Positions 51,172-61,156 of a DNA stretch of 64,000 nucleotides are shown here, piece after piece. The DNA lies in NCBI RefSeq assembly GCF_000729995.1, contig NZ_JNFG01000017.1:1-64000 (forward strand), read 5' to 3'. Position 1 is the first letter of the stretch. Each line of letters begins with the position of its first letter. A program made the position numbers and the translations under genes. The notes under the pieces are model-generated. The model was not told where the DNA came from. It did no database searches and saw nothing but the letters and a program-made list of their open reading frames with translations. This stretch comes from Caballeronia sordidicola (GTDB lineage: Bacteria > Pseudomonadota > Gammaproteobacteria > Burkholderiales > Burkholderiaceae).

Positions 51172-52831
51172 TCCTGCCCGGCGCGAACGCAAATGCGAAG
51201 GCCAGCAGCAACAGTGACACCACGATCACCGTCATGTTGCCGCTCGTGACATAGGGTGTACGGCCGGACGTGCCCTGGACGATGGCATTAATAGAACCGA
51301 CTGTGTACACGGGCAACCGTGCCACTACCGCGCCATTCGCCGCGATCACCGCCGTCGTGCCCGTGTTGGTCGAGCGCAGCATCGGGCGGCCGGTTTCGAT
51401 CGAACGCATGCGGGCCATTTGCAGATGCTGATCCAGCGCGATGGTGTCGCCGAACCAGGCAAGATTCGTCGAGTTCACCAGAATGCCCGCGGGTGCTTCT
51501 TGTTCGCGAATCGTCCGCGCAATCTCTTCACCGAAAATGTCTTCGTAGCAGATGTCGACGGCAATCGGCTGGTTGTGCACGAAGAACGATTTCTGCACCG
51601 GTGGCCCGCGCCCGAGATCGCCGAGCGGAATGCCCATGAGCGCCACGAACCAGTGGAAACCCGTCGGCACAAATTCGCCGAATGGCACGAGATGATGTTT
51701 GTCGTAGCGGTACACGTCCCGCTGATTCGGCGTGATGCCGAACAGGCTGTTCGTGTAGCCCGTCACGCGGCCTTCCGAAGCGGTTACGCCGATAGCGCCG
51801 AACAGGATGGATGAATTCGTTGTATCGGAGAACGTGCGCAGCGCGAGCGCCAAGTCTGGGGGCACTTGGACGGCAAGAATGGGAAATGCCGTTTCCGGCG
51901 TGACGATGAGATCCGCCGGCTTTTCCGTGATCAGCTTTTTATATAACGCCAGCGATTGATCCACACCTTCCTGCTCGAATTTCATCTCCTGCTTCACGTC
52001 GCCTTGCAATAGCCGAACGGTGAGCGGCGCGTTCGCTGGAGTCGTCCATTCGACCAGCGACAGCAACATGCCGGACGCAAGCAACAGCACCGCGACGATG
52101 AATGGCGCAAGACGCGCAACCTTCGATGTTTCTGCCGCTGAGTTGCGTTTGACACCGTAGAACCCCTGCACGAGCAACGCCGCCACAAGCCCCAGCACCC
52201 ATCCCACGCCATACACGCCCGCAACAGGTCCAAACCCCGCCAAGGGGCCATCGACTTGCGCATACCCGCTCGCAAGCCACGGGAAGCCGGTGAACACGAG
52301 GCCGCGCAACCACTCGCCCAGCGCCCACGCGCTCGCAAAGGCAAACGCGCCGTGCCAGGTCGGCACGAAGAGCGGTTCATCGATAGGCACTGCAGCGGAC
52401 GAGCCATTGTCGTCATAGCGTGCACGGCCCGCGCACAGCGACCAGACCACACCCGCCAACGCCGGATAGATCGCGAGATACATTGAGAACAACGCGACGG
52501 CCGCAGCTGCCAGCGGCGCGGCCATGCCGCCGTAGTCATGCATGCTGACGTATAGCCACCACACGCCCGTCACGAAGTTGCCGAACCCAAATGCCCAGCC
52601 CGTCATGGCCGCGCCTTTCCAGCCACTCGTACGCGTAAGCCAAGCGAAGAACAGCGTGAAGATCACCAGTTCCAGCCAGCCGCCGTGCGGCGTAGGCGCG
52701 AACGAAAGCGTATTCGCGGCACCCAGCACGGCCGCGACGAGGTAGTGCCAGAACGGCAAGGACTGAGCCGCGCCAGCGCGGTTTTCAGCGGACATCGGCC
52801 GCGAGGCAATAGGAGACGAAGAGTCGGCCAT
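51128..52831 (-). CDS. lnt: Apolipoprotein N-acyltransferase
   Basis: 567 residues from the ATG at 52831 (MADSSSPIASRP); an upstream frame from 52957 is rejected as non-conserved. Several N-terminal membrane segments and a nitrilase domain with the catalytic triad segments: E in 'IVTPETAFPIL', K in 'YDKHHLVPFGEF' and C in 'VDICYEDIFGE'. It adds the third acyl chain to lipoproteins in the inner membrane. corC lies upstream, as in many Proteobacteria. Confidence 0.95.
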   Translation of the reverse strand: MADSSSPIASRPMSAENRAGAAQSLPFWHYLVAAVLGAANTLSFAPTPHGGWLELVIFTLFFAWLTRTSGWKGAAMTGWAFGFGNFVTGVWWLYVSMHDYGGMAAPLAAAAVALFSMYLAIYPALAGVVWSLCAGRARYDDNGSSAAVPIDEPLFVPTWHGAFAFASAWALGEWLRGLVFTGFPWLASGYAQVDGPLAGFGPVAGVYGVGWVLGLVAALLVQGFYGVKRNSAAETSKVARLAPFIVAVLLLASGMLLSLVEWTTPANAPLTVRLLQGDVKQEMKFEQEGVDQSLALYKKLITEKPADLIVTPETAFPILAVQVPPDLALALRTFSDTTNSSILFGAIGVTASEGRVTGYTNSLFGITPNQRDVYRYDKHHLVPFGEFVPTGFHWFVALMGIPLGDLGRGPPVQKSFFVHNQPIAVDICYEDIFGEEIARTIREQEAPAGILVNSTNLAWFGDTIALDQHLQMARMRSIETGRPMLRSTNTGTTAVIAANGAVVARLPVYTVGSINAIVQGTSGRTPYVTSGNMTVIVVSLLLLAFAFAFAPGRNGRNKPDDNGLGKS

Positions 52832-53052
52832 GGATAACGAGGTCGGCAGAAAGTAAGCGAATGACGGAGCGTGACCGGCGCTCGTCATGTCACGAAAAAG
52901 GCGCAAAACGCCTGCATAGCCGGCACGCCGCCGGCAATTGACGCGTAGTGTGAACACGCAGTGTTACAGGCTTAAGCAGGTCAGGGCCGCTCAGTGGCGT
53001 ACCAACGCGTTCTCTGTTGAGATCAAGCCGGATCGGACGCGCTCAATCGCGA

Positions 53053-53973
53053 TCAATCGCGTTCGTCGTCGTGATCATTGTCGCGGCGATGGTTGCGCGA
53101 ATTGCCGTCGAGCACGTTCGTGTTCGGTGCTCGACGTACGCGCAGCACGTGGATCTGGCGGGCGTCGCCGCGCAGAATCTCGAACGCGAATTCGTCAATA
53201 CGCACCTTTTCTCCACGATGCGGCACACGCCCGAACCGATGCGTGACCAAGCCGCCGATGGTGTCGACTTCGTCGTCGGAATAGTGCGTGCCGAATTGTT
53301 CGTTGAACTGTTCGATGCCAGTCAGCGCACGCACACGATGCGCTCCATCCGGCGTCGCAATGATGTTGCCGGCTTCTTCGTCGAAGTCGTATTCGTCTTC
53401 AATGTCGCCAACAATTTGTTCCAGCACGTCTTCAATCGTGATCAGCCCGGCCACGCCGCCGTACTCATCAACCACGATGGCAATGTGATTCCGGTTCACG
53501 CGGAAATCATGCAGCAAGACGTTCAGGCGTTTCGATTCGGGGATGAACACGGCGGGGCGAAGCATGCCGCGGACATCGAATTCTTCTTCGTGGTAATAGC
53601 GCAGCAAGTCTTTTGCAAGCAGCACGCCGATCACGTTGTCACGGTTGCTTTCGAATACCGGATAGCGCGAGTGCGCTTTTTCGAGCATGAACGGAATGAA
53701 CTGCTCGGGCGTTTCGGAAATGTTGATGGCGTCCATCTGGGCACGCGGGATCATGATGTCGCGCGCGCAGAGTTCCGACACCTGGAACACGCCTTCGATC
53801 ATGGAGAGCGAATCCGCGTCGAGCAGATTGCGTTCGTGGGCGTCCTGAAGGACTTCCAGCAATTCGTCGCGCGATTCAGGTTCGTGCGAGATGAAATCGG
53901 TCAGGCGCTCGAGCAGCGTGCGCTTTTCCGGCGGTTTGTCGGTTTGTCGTCGACTGGGATAGGCGTCGTTCAT
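53053..53973 (-). CDS. corC: CorC/HlyC-type CBS-domain transporter-associated protein
   Basis: 306 residues. Pair of CBS domains (~75-190; 'DIMIPRAQMDAINISETPEQ', 'IVVDEYGGVAGLITIEDVLE') followed by a CorC_HlyC domain ('VDTIGGLVTHRFGRVPHRGE'). Family members are linked to magnesium/cobalt efflux or ribosome-related functions (YbeX). Acidic and basic tail at the C-terminus. Placed between ybeY/chaC and lnt, the common ybeZ-ybeY-ybeX-lnt order. Confidence 0.93.
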   Translation of the reverse strand: MNDAYPSRRQTDKPPEKRTLLERLTDFISHEPESRDELLEVLQDAHERNLLDADSLSMIEGVFQVSELCARDIMIPRAQMDAINISETPEQFIPFMLEKAHSRYPVFESNRDNVIGVLLAKDLLRYYHEEEFDVRGMLRPAVFIPESKRLNVLLHDFRVNRNHIAIVVDEYGGVAGLITIEDVLEQIVGDIEDEYDFDEEAGNIIATPDGAHRVRALTGIEQFNEQFGTHYSDDEVDTIGGLVTHRFGRVPHRGEKVRIDEFAFEILRGDARQIHVLRVRRAPNTNVLDGNSRNHRRDNDHDDERD

Positions 53974-54208
53974 AGTGGGGCGCCCGGATTGTTCCGGACG
54001 CGAAATTTCGGAAAGTTAAGAATACACCAAGGAAAATTCGCGCCAATTCGGGCCGGCACGAAGACGTTCAAATCTCGTAGAAACATCGTAACTGATAAAT
54101 ATCGGCCGAGTATGTCGAGCGGGTGACGTTGGCCGATCGGTCGAAATTAACTAGGTTACCGCGCATTCAGAGCAGTTTTATGCGTGCTTTTAACGCATGC
54201 CGTCACGC

Positions 54209-54913
54209 TCATTCCTGCGACGAATTCGCATCTCGCCAGCATCGCTGCAACAGCGCTTCGAGCTGCCGGTCCGGCATGCCGCATTCGCGTAGCGCTGCGA
54301 CCGTGCGGCTGACGTAGTCGAGCGTGGTGCCGTATCGGCCGGTGGCGCAGCCGAGCACGTGGCGCACCATCTGGTCGGCCAACTTGCCGGTGTAGGTGGA
54401 CACCTCGCGTCGCATCACGAACGCCAGCGCTTCCACGCGGCGGCCGTCCACCAGCGTGCACGGCAACCACGCCACGCGATAGGAATTCATCGCCATCTCG
54501 CGTCGCCACAGCACTTCAAGGTGAGGCTCCGCGCCCTCGGCGGCAAGCCGGAACGCCATGCCCGAGCACGAACCGCCGCGATCCAGCGCCAGCACGAGCC
54601 CAGGCTGCTCGGGCGTGCCGCGATTCACGCGCGACCACAAATACAGCCCGCGATGATAACCGTGCACCTTGCTGCGCACCGTTTCTACGGCGGGCAAGCC
54701 CGGGTTCCAGATCAGCGAGCCATAACCGAACAGCCAGAGATCGGTCTTGCGATCCCAGTGCGCCAACGCTTTTTCACGCGATGCCGCCAGTTCTTCATCG
54801 GTGAGAAGGCGCGACTCCGCGAACACCGGCGGATAGTGGTCGGGAATCTGCGAAGGTAGGTCCTTCGGCGGTTCCTTCATCAGTTCGGGGACGGGGGAAG
54901 GGGCGTCAGTCAC
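54209..54913 (-). CDS. chaC: Glutathione-specific gamma-glutamylcyclotransferase, ChaC family
   Basis: 234 residues. 'WLFGYGSLIWNPGLP' is the ChaC signature, and the catalytic glutamate is expected in 'LEVLWRREM'. Degrades glutathione to 5-oxoproline and Cys-Gly. Located 3 bases after ybeY, an insertion into the phoH-ybeY-corC-lnt order. The 235-bp gap to corC holds no recognised feature. Confidence 0.92.
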   Translation of the reverse strand: MTDAPSPVPELMKEPPKDLPSQIPDHYPPVFAESRLLTDEELAASREKALAHWDRKTDLWLFGYGSLIWNPGLPAVETVRSKVHGYHRGLYLWSRVNRGTPEQPGLVLALDRGGSCSGMAFRLAAEGAEPHLEVLWRREMAMNSYRVAWLPCTLVDGRRVEALAFVMRREVSTYTGKLADQMVRHVLGCATGRYGTTLDYVSRTVAALRECGMPDRQLEALLQRCWRDANSSQE

Positions 54914-54916
54914 GGC

Positions 54917-55384
54917 TTAGTCGGGCGGCAATGGCAAGTAAGGATCGGTGAAACCGAGCTTTTGCATGATGCCCGTTTCGATCGATTCCATCTCTTCCGC
55001 TTCCGCCGAATCTTCATGATCGTAACCCTGAGCATGCAGCGTACCGTGCACGATCAGATGCGCGTAATGCGCGGCGAGAGGCTTGTTCTGCTCGCGCGCC
55101 TCGCGTTCCACTACCGGACAGCACAGCACCAGGTCGCCCGTGACCGGATCGTCCTCCGACTCGGCGTACGCGAACGTCAGCACGTTAGTGGCGTAGTCCT
55201 TCTGCCGATAAGACCGGTTCAACGTCCGGCCTTCCTCGGTATCGACGAAACGCACAGTCAGTTCCGCGTCCGCGAACAACGACGCCTTGATCCAGCTGGC
55301 TACGGTCGCGCGCGGCAATAACGCCTTGTGTTCAAGGAACGATTTGGCAGCGGGAAATTGCAGCGTCAAGGCAAGTTTGGGCAT
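54917..55384 (-). CDS. ybeY: Endoribonuclease YbeY
   Basis: 155 residues. Zinc ligands H113, H117 and H123 in '[14 protein letters not shown]' (HxxxHxxxxxH). Acts in 16S rRNA 3' maturation and ribosome quality control. 2 bases separate it from phoH. Confidence 0.96.
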   Translation of the reverse strand: MPKLALTLQFPAAKSFLEHKALLPRATVASWIKASLFADAELTVRFVDTEEGRTLNRSYRQKDYATNVLTFAYAESEDDPVTGDLVLCCPVVEREAREQNKPLAAHYAHLIVHGTLHAQGYDHEDSAEAEEMESIETGIMQKLGFTDPYLPLPPD

Positions 55385-55386
55385 GC

Positions 55387-56496
55387 TTATTCAGAGCGAA
55401 ACTTTGCGGCGGCAATCGCCGCGGCAGCGCTGTCCCGCTCCGACTGCGCGTCGTACGCTTCCACAATGCGCGCGACCAGCGGATGCCGCACTACGTCCAC
55501 GCTGGTGAACTTTGTCATCGCGATACCGCGGACGTCAGCCAGGATGTGTTGCGCTTCAATCAGCCCACTTCGATGACCACGCGGCAAATCGACCTGAGTG
55601 GTGTCGCCGGTGACAACGGCCTTCGACCCGAAACCAATCCGCGTCAGAAACATCTTCATCTGCTCGGGCGTGGTGTTCTGCGCTTCGTCCAGAATAATGA
55701 ACGCGTGATTCAGCGTCCGGCCGCGCATGTACGCGAGCGGCGCAATTTCGATCATCTGGCGCTCGAACATTTTCGCGGTTTTATCGAAGCCGAGGAGGTC
55801 GTAGAGCGCGTCGTACAACGGCCGCAAATACGGATCCACTTTCTGCGCGAGATCGCCCGGCAGGAAACCCAGCCGTTCGCCCGCTTCCACGGCGGGACGG
55901 GTCAGCACAATGCGCTTCACCTGATCGCGTTCGAGCGCATCCACCGCGCACGCCACCGCCAGATAGGTCTTGCCCGTACCCGCCGGGCCGATGCCGAACG
56001 TCACATCGTGCGCAATGATCTGCTTCAGGTATTCGCGCTGCATGGGCGTGCGGCCGCGCAGATCGGCGCGTCGCGTGTAGAGCTTCGGACCGGGATCCTC
56101 TTCTTCGCCCAGATCGATGGTGGCGCTGGGTTCATCGAACGGATGATCGGGGTCACCGCGGAAACGCGGATCGACGGGATCGGAATTCAGGTTATTCGAT
56201 GGTTTGTTGACATTCAACGCGCGCCGCGCCGCGTTGCGCGCCTCCACGAGCGCTAGCTGGATATCGTCCACCGACAACGTGTCCTTCGCGCGATTGTAGA
56301 AATTCTCGAGCGCCGCCAGCGCAACCTTCGCGCCGCGCCCGCGGATGCTGATCTTGTGTCCGCGACGCGCGAGCGTCACGTCGAGCGCCTGCTCGATCTG
56401 CCGCAGGTTTTCGTCGAGCGGGCCACACAGGTTGGCGAGCCGCGCGTTGTCGTCGTGCGGTGCGGTGAATTCCAAATGCTGCTGAGCGGTCTTCAA
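55387..56496 (-). CDS. ybeZ: PhoH-family ATPase (YbeZ)
   Basis: 369 residues. The Walker A motif is at ~170-177 ('[10 protein letters not shown]') and Walker B is '[12 protein letters not shown]'. An N-terminal KH-like region precedes. The start is a TTG at 56496; no ATG exists in the right region, so the start is less certain. Partner of YbeY; the pair is inferred to act in RNA metabolism. The miaB stop lies 32 bases upstream. Confidence 0.93.
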   Translation of the reverse strand: MKTAQQHLEFTAPHDDNARLANLCGPLDENLRQIEQALDVTLARRGHKISIRGRGAKVALAALENFYNRAKDTLSVDDIQLALVEARNAARRALNVNKPSNNLNSDPVDPRFRGDPDHPFDEPSATIDLGEEEDPGPKLYTRRADLRGRTPMQREYLKQIIAHDVTFGIGPAGTGKTYLAVACAVDALERDQVKRIVLTRPAVEAGERLGFLPGDLAQKVDPYLRPLYDALYDLLGFDKTAKMFERQMIEIAPLAYMRGRTLNHAFIILDEAQNTTPEQMKMFLTRIGFGSKAVVTGDTTQVDLPRGHRSGLIEAQHILADVRGIAMTKFTSVDVVRHPLVARIVEAYDAQSERDSAAAAIAAAKFRSE

Positions 56497-56528
56497 GGCG
56501 AGAGTCGGGTTCCTGTCGAAGCTGCAGT

Positions 56529-57890
56529 TTAGTGAGTCGTAGCGGGCGTCATGATCAGTTCGCCGCGCAACGAATGCGGATACGCCACGTTGATTTCCAC
56601 ATCGACCATCTGTCCAATCAGCCGTTTATGGGATGAGATCGGCGCCGGGAAATTCACCACGCGATTATTCTCCGTGCGACCAGCGAGCTCGCTCGGATCC
56701 TTGCGCGACGGGCCTTCCACCAGAATGCGCTGCACCGAACCCAGCATGGAATTGCTGATCTTCGCCACGTTCGCCTCGATGGTCGCCTGCAAATGTTGCA
56801 AACGCTTGAGCTTCACTTCGCGCGGGGTATCGTCGTGGAGGTTCGCTGCGGGCGTGCCTGGGCGCGGACTGTAGATGAACGAGAAACTGGTGTCGTAGCT
56901 CATTTCATCGATGAGCTTCATCATCTTCTGGAAGTCATCCTCCGTCTCTCCCGGGAACCCGACGATCATGTCGGTCGACAGCGACAAATCGGGACGGATC
57001 GCGCGCAATTTGCGGATCACCGACTTGTATTCGAGCACGGTGTAACCGCGCTTCATCGCCATCAGGATGCGGTCGGAACCGTGCTGCACCGGCAAGTGCA
57101 AGTGGCTCACCAGCTTGGGCACCTTCGCGTACGTATCGATCAACCGTTGGGTGAATTCCTTCGGATGCGACGTGGTGTAGCGAATCCGTTCAATGCCTGG
57201 AATCTCCGCCACGTATTCGATCAGCGTGGCGAAATCCGCGATGTCCGTGGAATGCTGTGTCACCGGTCCACGATACGCATTCACGTTCTGACCGAGCATG
57301 GTGACTTCGCGCACGCCTTGATCGGCAAGACCGGCGATTTCGGTAAGCACATCATCCAGCGGCCGCGATACTTCTTCGCCGCGCGTGTAGGGCACCACGC
57401 AATAGCTGCAGTACTTGCTGCAGCCTTCCATGATCGATACAAATGCGCTCGGGCCATCGACACGCGCCGGCGGCAGGTGATCGAATTTTTCAATTTCCGG
57501 AAACGAGATATCGACTTGTGAACGGCCGGTGGAACGGCGTTTCGCAATCATTTCCGGCAGACGATGCAAGGTCTGCGGGCCGAACACCAGATCCACGTAC
57601 GGCGCGCGGGACACGATTGCCGCGCCTTCCTGGCTCGCCACGCAGCCGCCTACGCCAATGATCAGGTTCGGGTTCGCTTCCTTCAATTCGCGCACACGGC
57701 CGAGATCGGAGAAAACCTTTTCCTGCGCTTTTTCGCGTACTGAACACGTGTTGAAGAGAATAACGTCCGCGTCTTCCAGCGTTGTCGTCTGGATGAGGCC
57801 ATTGGCTGCGCCGAGGACGTCGACCATTTTGTCGGAGTCGTACTCGTTCATCTGGCAGCCAAAGGTCTTTACATACACTTTCTTGGTCAT
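56529..57890 (-). CDS. miaB: tRNA-2-methylthio-N6-dimethylallyladenosine synthase
   Basis: 453 residues. The N-terminal cluster cysteines C12, C49 and C83 and the radical-SAM CxxxCxxC (C157, C161, C164, in '[15 protein letters not shown]') are all present, followed by a TRAM domain. It adds the methylthio group at A37 of tRNAs. First gene of the miaB-phoH-ybeY-chaC-corC-lnt run. Confidence 0.97.
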   Translation of the reverse strand: MTKKVYVKTFGCQMNEYDSDKMVDVLGAANGLIQTTTLEDADVILFNTCSVREKAQEKVFSDLGRVRELKEANPNLIIGVGGCVASQEGAAIVSRAPYVDLVFGPQTLHRLPEMIAKRRSTGRSQVDISFPEIEKFDHLPPARVDGPSAFVSIMEGCSKYCSYCVVPYTRGEEVSRPLDDVLTEIAGLADQGVREVTMLGQNVNAYRGPVTQHSTDIADFATLIEYVAEIPGIERIRYTTSHPKEFTQRLIDTYAKVPKLVSHLHLPVQHGSDRILMAMKRGYTVLEYKSVIRKLRAIRPDLSLSTDMIVGFPGETEDDFQKMMKLIDEMSYDTSFSFIYSPRPGTPAANLHDDTPREVKLKRLQHLQATIEANVAKISNSMLGSVQRILVEGPSRKDPSELAGRTENNRVVNFPAPISSHKRLIGQMVDVEINVAYPHSLRGELIMTPATTH

Positions 57891-58061
57891 GAATTTCGCC
57901 GGTCGCAGTGATTAGTCTGGGGGCGCGGTTTTTAATGCGTTAAAGGGATTTGCGTGTTTCGTTTCGTCGGTGTTTGCGGTCGCTTTTAGAGCCGTTTTGG
58001 GCCTATTTCGCCTGAAATGACCTAAATTCGGGCGCCGCATAAGTCGACGATTAGCTCGATA

Positions 58062-59042
58062 TTATAGCGTCCGCACGACTTCGTGACCCCGCTGGCCGGG
58101 CGGGTAGGCCCCGGGCGGGTAAGCCAAGTCGCCAAGCAATTCCGCCGTCGCGCGGTCGAAGCGTTCAATCAGGAAGTCCAACAGCACGCGCACCCGCGGC
58201 GCCATATACCGGTTGCAGTGATACACGGCGTGGACCGCCGCCTCGTTCGAACACCAGTCTGCCAGCAAAATTTTCAGCGCGCCGGAGTGGACATCGGCGG
58301 CTATATCCCAGATCGATTTATGCGCAATGCCCTGGCCGGCCAGCGCCCAGGCGCGGGACAACGCGCCGTCGTTGGTTTCCCAGGCGTTGTCGAGCGGCAC
58401 GGTGTGAGTGAAACGCTCATCGCCACGGACGAACTGAAACTCGTTGAACGTCGCGGTGGATGTCACCAGCACCGTGAACACGTGCGTGGCGAGATCGGCG
58501 GGCGTTTTCGGTTCGCCGTACCGCGCCAGGTATGCCGGCGATGCGCACAGCACACGCCGGTTCGGCGCCAGCCGCCGCGCAATCAGATTGCCCTCCGTCG
58601 GCCGGTTGAAGCGAATCGCCAGATCAATATCGTCGAGCAGCAGGTTCGATACCGAATCCGACAGCGTCAGCGAAAAACTGACGGCCGGGTGCAGGCGGCT
58701 GAATTCATCGAGCCAATGACACAGCAGGTTGCGGCCGAAATCCGAGGTCGCCGAAATTCGCACCTTGCCGCGCACGAGATTCTGGCCGGCGTGCAGCGCG
58801 GCTTCGCCGTCGTCGATAGCCTGCAGCGCAATCCGGCAATGCTGCAGATAAAGCCGGCCTTCGTCGGTGAGCCTGAGCTGGCGGGTAGTGCGCTCGAAAA
58901 GGCGTGCGGTGAGGGATTTTTCCAGCTTGAGCAGCCGGGCGCTGGCCGCCGCCGGCGATAAACCCAGCTTGCGGCCCGCCGCCGACAAACTGCCGAGCGT
59001 TGCGGCTTCGGTGAACAGGCGCATGTCGCCGAGTCGATCCAT
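58062..59042 (-). CDS. LysR-family transcriptional regulator
   Basis: 326 residues from the ATG at 59042 (MDRLGDMRLFTEAATLGSLS); a TTG at 59054 is the alternative. HTH: 'AAGRKLGLSPAAASARLLKL'. A C-terminal LysR substrate domain follows. Divergent from the VOC-MFS pair with a perfect inverted repeat in the gap, so it most likely controls those genes. Confidence 0.93.
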   Translation of the reverse strand: MDRLGDMRLFTEAATLGSLSAAGRKLGLSPAAASARLLKLEKSLTARLFERTTRQLRLTDEGRLYLQHCRIALQAIDDGEAALHAGQNLVRGKVRISATSDFGRNLLCHWLDEFSRLHPAVSFSLTLSDSVSNLLLDDIDLAIRFNRPTEGNLIARRLAPNRRVLCASPAYLARYGEPKTPADLATHVFTVLVTSTATFNEFQFVRGDERFTHTVPLDNAWETNDGALSRAWALAGQGIAHKSIWDIAADVHSGALKILLADWCSNEAAVHAVYHCNRYMAPRVRVLLDFLIERFDRATAELLGDLAYPPGAYPPGQRGHEVVRTL

Positions 59043-59059
59043 CGTGATTCTCAACCTGC

Positions 59060-59097
59060 TTTTGATAATGCTTCAAATGCTACGCCAATTATCAAAA
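59060..59097. promoter_or_regulatory. Perfect 10-bp inverted repeat, likely LysR binding site
   Basis: Arms ttttgataat (59060-59069) and attatcaaaa (59088-59097) with an 18-base spacer, directly between the divergent lysR and VOC genes. Its location and AT-rich dyad symmetry suit a LysR site overlapping both promoters. Confidence 0.72.
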
Positions 59098-59175
59098 TGA
59101 CTCTCGACGCGCAGAATTTGGTGCATTGCAGCGTATGAGGTTGACTATGCCGCCCGAATTTCCTGGACGCACCCG

Positions 59176-59589
59176 ATGAAACTCGATCACGTCACGATCG
59201 TCGCGCCCGATTGCGAGCCGATCCGCCATTTTCTAGTCGATATAGCCGGCATGAAAGTCGGTCCGCGCCCACCGTTCGGGATAGGCGGGTACTGGCTTTA
59301 TCTCGATGGCGCGCCCGGCGTACATCTGATCGAGAACGGCTCGGTGCTGGCTTCGCCGCCCGGCGGCCGGGCAGCCACGCGCATCGATCATCTCGCGCTG
59401 CGCGTTCAAAGCGCCGCTGAATGGCACGCGTTGCTCGCACGCCTGCACGAACACGCGATCCCGTTTTCCGAAGCCGACGTTCCGCTCGCCCGCGAACAGC
59501 AAGTGTTCGTGCAGCTCGCGCCGGGCGTGGTTATCGAATTCGTGACGTCGCTTTCTTCGCCATCCGCATTCTCCGCATTCTCAAACTAA
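59176..59589 (+). CDS. VOC-superfamily (glyoxalase/dioxygenase-like) protein
   Basis: 137 residues. Starts 'MKLDHVTIVAPDCEPIRHF', with later 'IDHLALRVQSAAEWHALLAR' and 'LAPGVVIEFVTS', the paired beta-alpha-beta-beta-beta modules with metal-ligand positions H5, H76-like and E near the end. The substrate is unknown. It is 10 bases before the MFS gene, so the pair is an operon. Confidence 0.88.
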   Translation: MKLDHVTIVAPDCEPIRHFLVDIAGMKVGPRPPFGIGGYWLYLDGAPGVHLIENGSVLASPPGGRAATRIDHLALRVQSAAEWHALLARLHEHAIPFSEADVPLAREQQVFVQLAPGVVIEFVTSLSSPSAFSAFSN

Positions 59590-59599
59590 GGGGATTTCC

Positions 59600-60781
59600 A
59601 TGCCTATTCCACTTCTGGCGCTCGCGATCAGCGCGTTCGCCATCGGGACGACCGAGTTCGTCATCATGGGGCTGCTGCCCGATGTGGCCCGCGATTTGGC
59701 TGTATCGATTCCATCGGCGGGCTTTCTCGTCACCGGATACGCGCTGGGCGTGGCCGTGGGCGCGCCGTTGCTCGCCGTGCTGACCGCAAAAATACCGCGC
59801 AAACTTGCGCTGCAATTGCTGATGGGCGTGTTTATCGTCGGTAACGTGCTGTGCGCCGTTGCCCCCGGTTATTCGATGCTCATGGTCGCCCGCGTGGTGA
59901 CATCGTTCGCGCACGGCTCGTTTTTCGGGATTGGCGCGGTGGTCGCGGCGTCGCTGGTTCCGGCTGAAAAGCGGGCGAGCGCGATTGCGCTCATGTTCAC
60001 CGGGCTCACGCTCGCGAACGTGCTCGGCGTGCCGTTTGGGACGTTTATCGGGCAGGAATTCGGCTGGCGCGCGACGTTTTGGGTCGTGGCGGCGCTCGGC
60101 GTGGTGTCGCTTGTCGGCGTGGCCGCGCTCGTGCCGAATAAGCATGATTCGGGACCATCGAATTTCGGCCACGAACTGCGCGTGCTGAAGGAGCCGCAAG
60201 TCTGGCTCGCCCTTGCAATGACCGTGCTCGGCTTCGGCGGCGTGTTCGTGGTCTTCACCTACATTGCGCCGATCCTCGAACAGGTCAGCGGATTTTCGCC
60301 TCACGGCGTCACGCTGGTGCTCGTGCTATTCGGCGTCGGATTGACGATCGGCAACACGATCGGCGGAAAGTTGGCCGACCGGGCGTTGATGCCTTCGCTA
60401 ATGGGCATTCTCGTCGCGCTCGCGATCATCATGGCGGTGTTCGCGAAGACTAGCCACAACCAGACGTTGGCGGCGATCACGATCTTCATCATCTGGGGCA
60501 TCGCCGCGTTCGCCACCGTGCCGCCGCTGCAAACGCGCGTGGTCGAAAAGGCGAAACACGCGCCGAATCTGGCGTCGACGTTGAATATCGGTGCGTTTAA
60601 TTTGGGTAATGCCGGGGGAGCGTGGCTCGGCGGTGTGGTGTTGACCCAAGGGCATCCGCTGGATTCGCTGCCGTGGGTCGCGGCCGTAGTTGCCGTGGTC
60701 GCGCTCGGCGTGACGTGGTACGCGGCGCGACTCGATCGCGGCGGGCAGGGCGCGAGCGCGGCTGCGGTGGATGCGGTTTGA
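59600..60781 (+). CDS. MFS transporter, AraJ/drug-efflux type
   Basis: 393 residues, about 12 membrane segments. Starts 'IPLLALAISAFAIGTTEFVI' and has 'GFLVTGYALGVAVGAPLLAV', typical of the DHA1-type sugar/drug exporters such as AraJ. RBS aaggggat precedes the ATG. Substrate unknown; likely controlled by the divergent LysR. Confidence 0.92.
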   Translation: MPIPLLALAISAFAIGTTEFVIMGLLPDVARDLAVSIPSAGFLVTGYALGVAVGAPLLAVLTAKIPRKLALQLLMGVFIVGNVLCAVAPGYSMLMVARVVTSFAHGSFFGIGAVVAASLVPAEKRASAIALMFTGLTLANVLGVPFGTFIGQEFGWRATFWVVAALGVVSLVGVAALVPNKHDSGPSNFGHELRVLKEPQVWLALAMTVLGFGGVFVVFTYIAPILEQVSGFSPHGVTLVLVLFGVGLTIGNTIGGKLADRALMPSLMGILVALAIIMAVFAKTSHNQTLAAITIFIIWGIAAFATVPPLQTRVVEKAKHAPNLASTLNIGAFNLGNAGGAWLGGVVLTQGHPLDSLPWVAAVVAVVALGVTWYAARLDRGGQGASAAAVDAV

Positions 60782-61156
60782 ATCGATGGGGCGTGCCGCA
60801 TGGGGGGAGACGCACGTCGATCTGGCGTGCGGTTTTGAAGGCGCACGAGCCGATCCAAAGTGCGCTGCATGGGCGGTGCATAAGCCGATCGAGGGTGCTT
60901 CATGCACGGTGCATAAGCCGATCCAGGGTGCTGCATGGGCAGTGCACAAGCCGATCCAGGGTGCTTCATGAGCGGTGCGCGCGCCGATCCAGCGTGCAGC
61001 ATTCGAAGGTGTGCGCGCCGATCCAGCGTGCCCGACAGCGAGACCCGCACGCCGACGGCCCCTGCTGATGTTGACCCGGCGTCCTCAACCGACTAGCGTG
61101 TCGTGCGAGCCGAATTCGCGGCTTATCGCTTCATCACGCTTTTCGACTGAGGTTTT
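60782..61156. other. Intergenic region containing the minisatellite
   Basis: 375 bases; apart from the minisatellite at 60849-61034 and a short stretch (61035-61156) presumably carrying the promoter of the next gene, nothing is recognised. Confidence 0.6.
60849..61034. repeat. 33-bp minisatellite, about 5.6 copies
   Basis: Units of 33-35 bp beginning 'gccgatccagggtgcttcat' recur between the MFS gene and the next membrane-protein gene; units 2-4 are exactly 33 bp. No gene is convincingly encoded in it on either strand. Confidence 0.9.

Noticed and set aside
60849..61034. CRISPR array
   Set aside because: The repeats are contiguous, without spacers, and degenerate; no cas genes.
60301..61050. 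Repeat-containing minus-strand frame over the minisatellite
   Set aside because: Mostly antisense to the MFS gene; the repeat period of 33 bp keeps frames open by chance.
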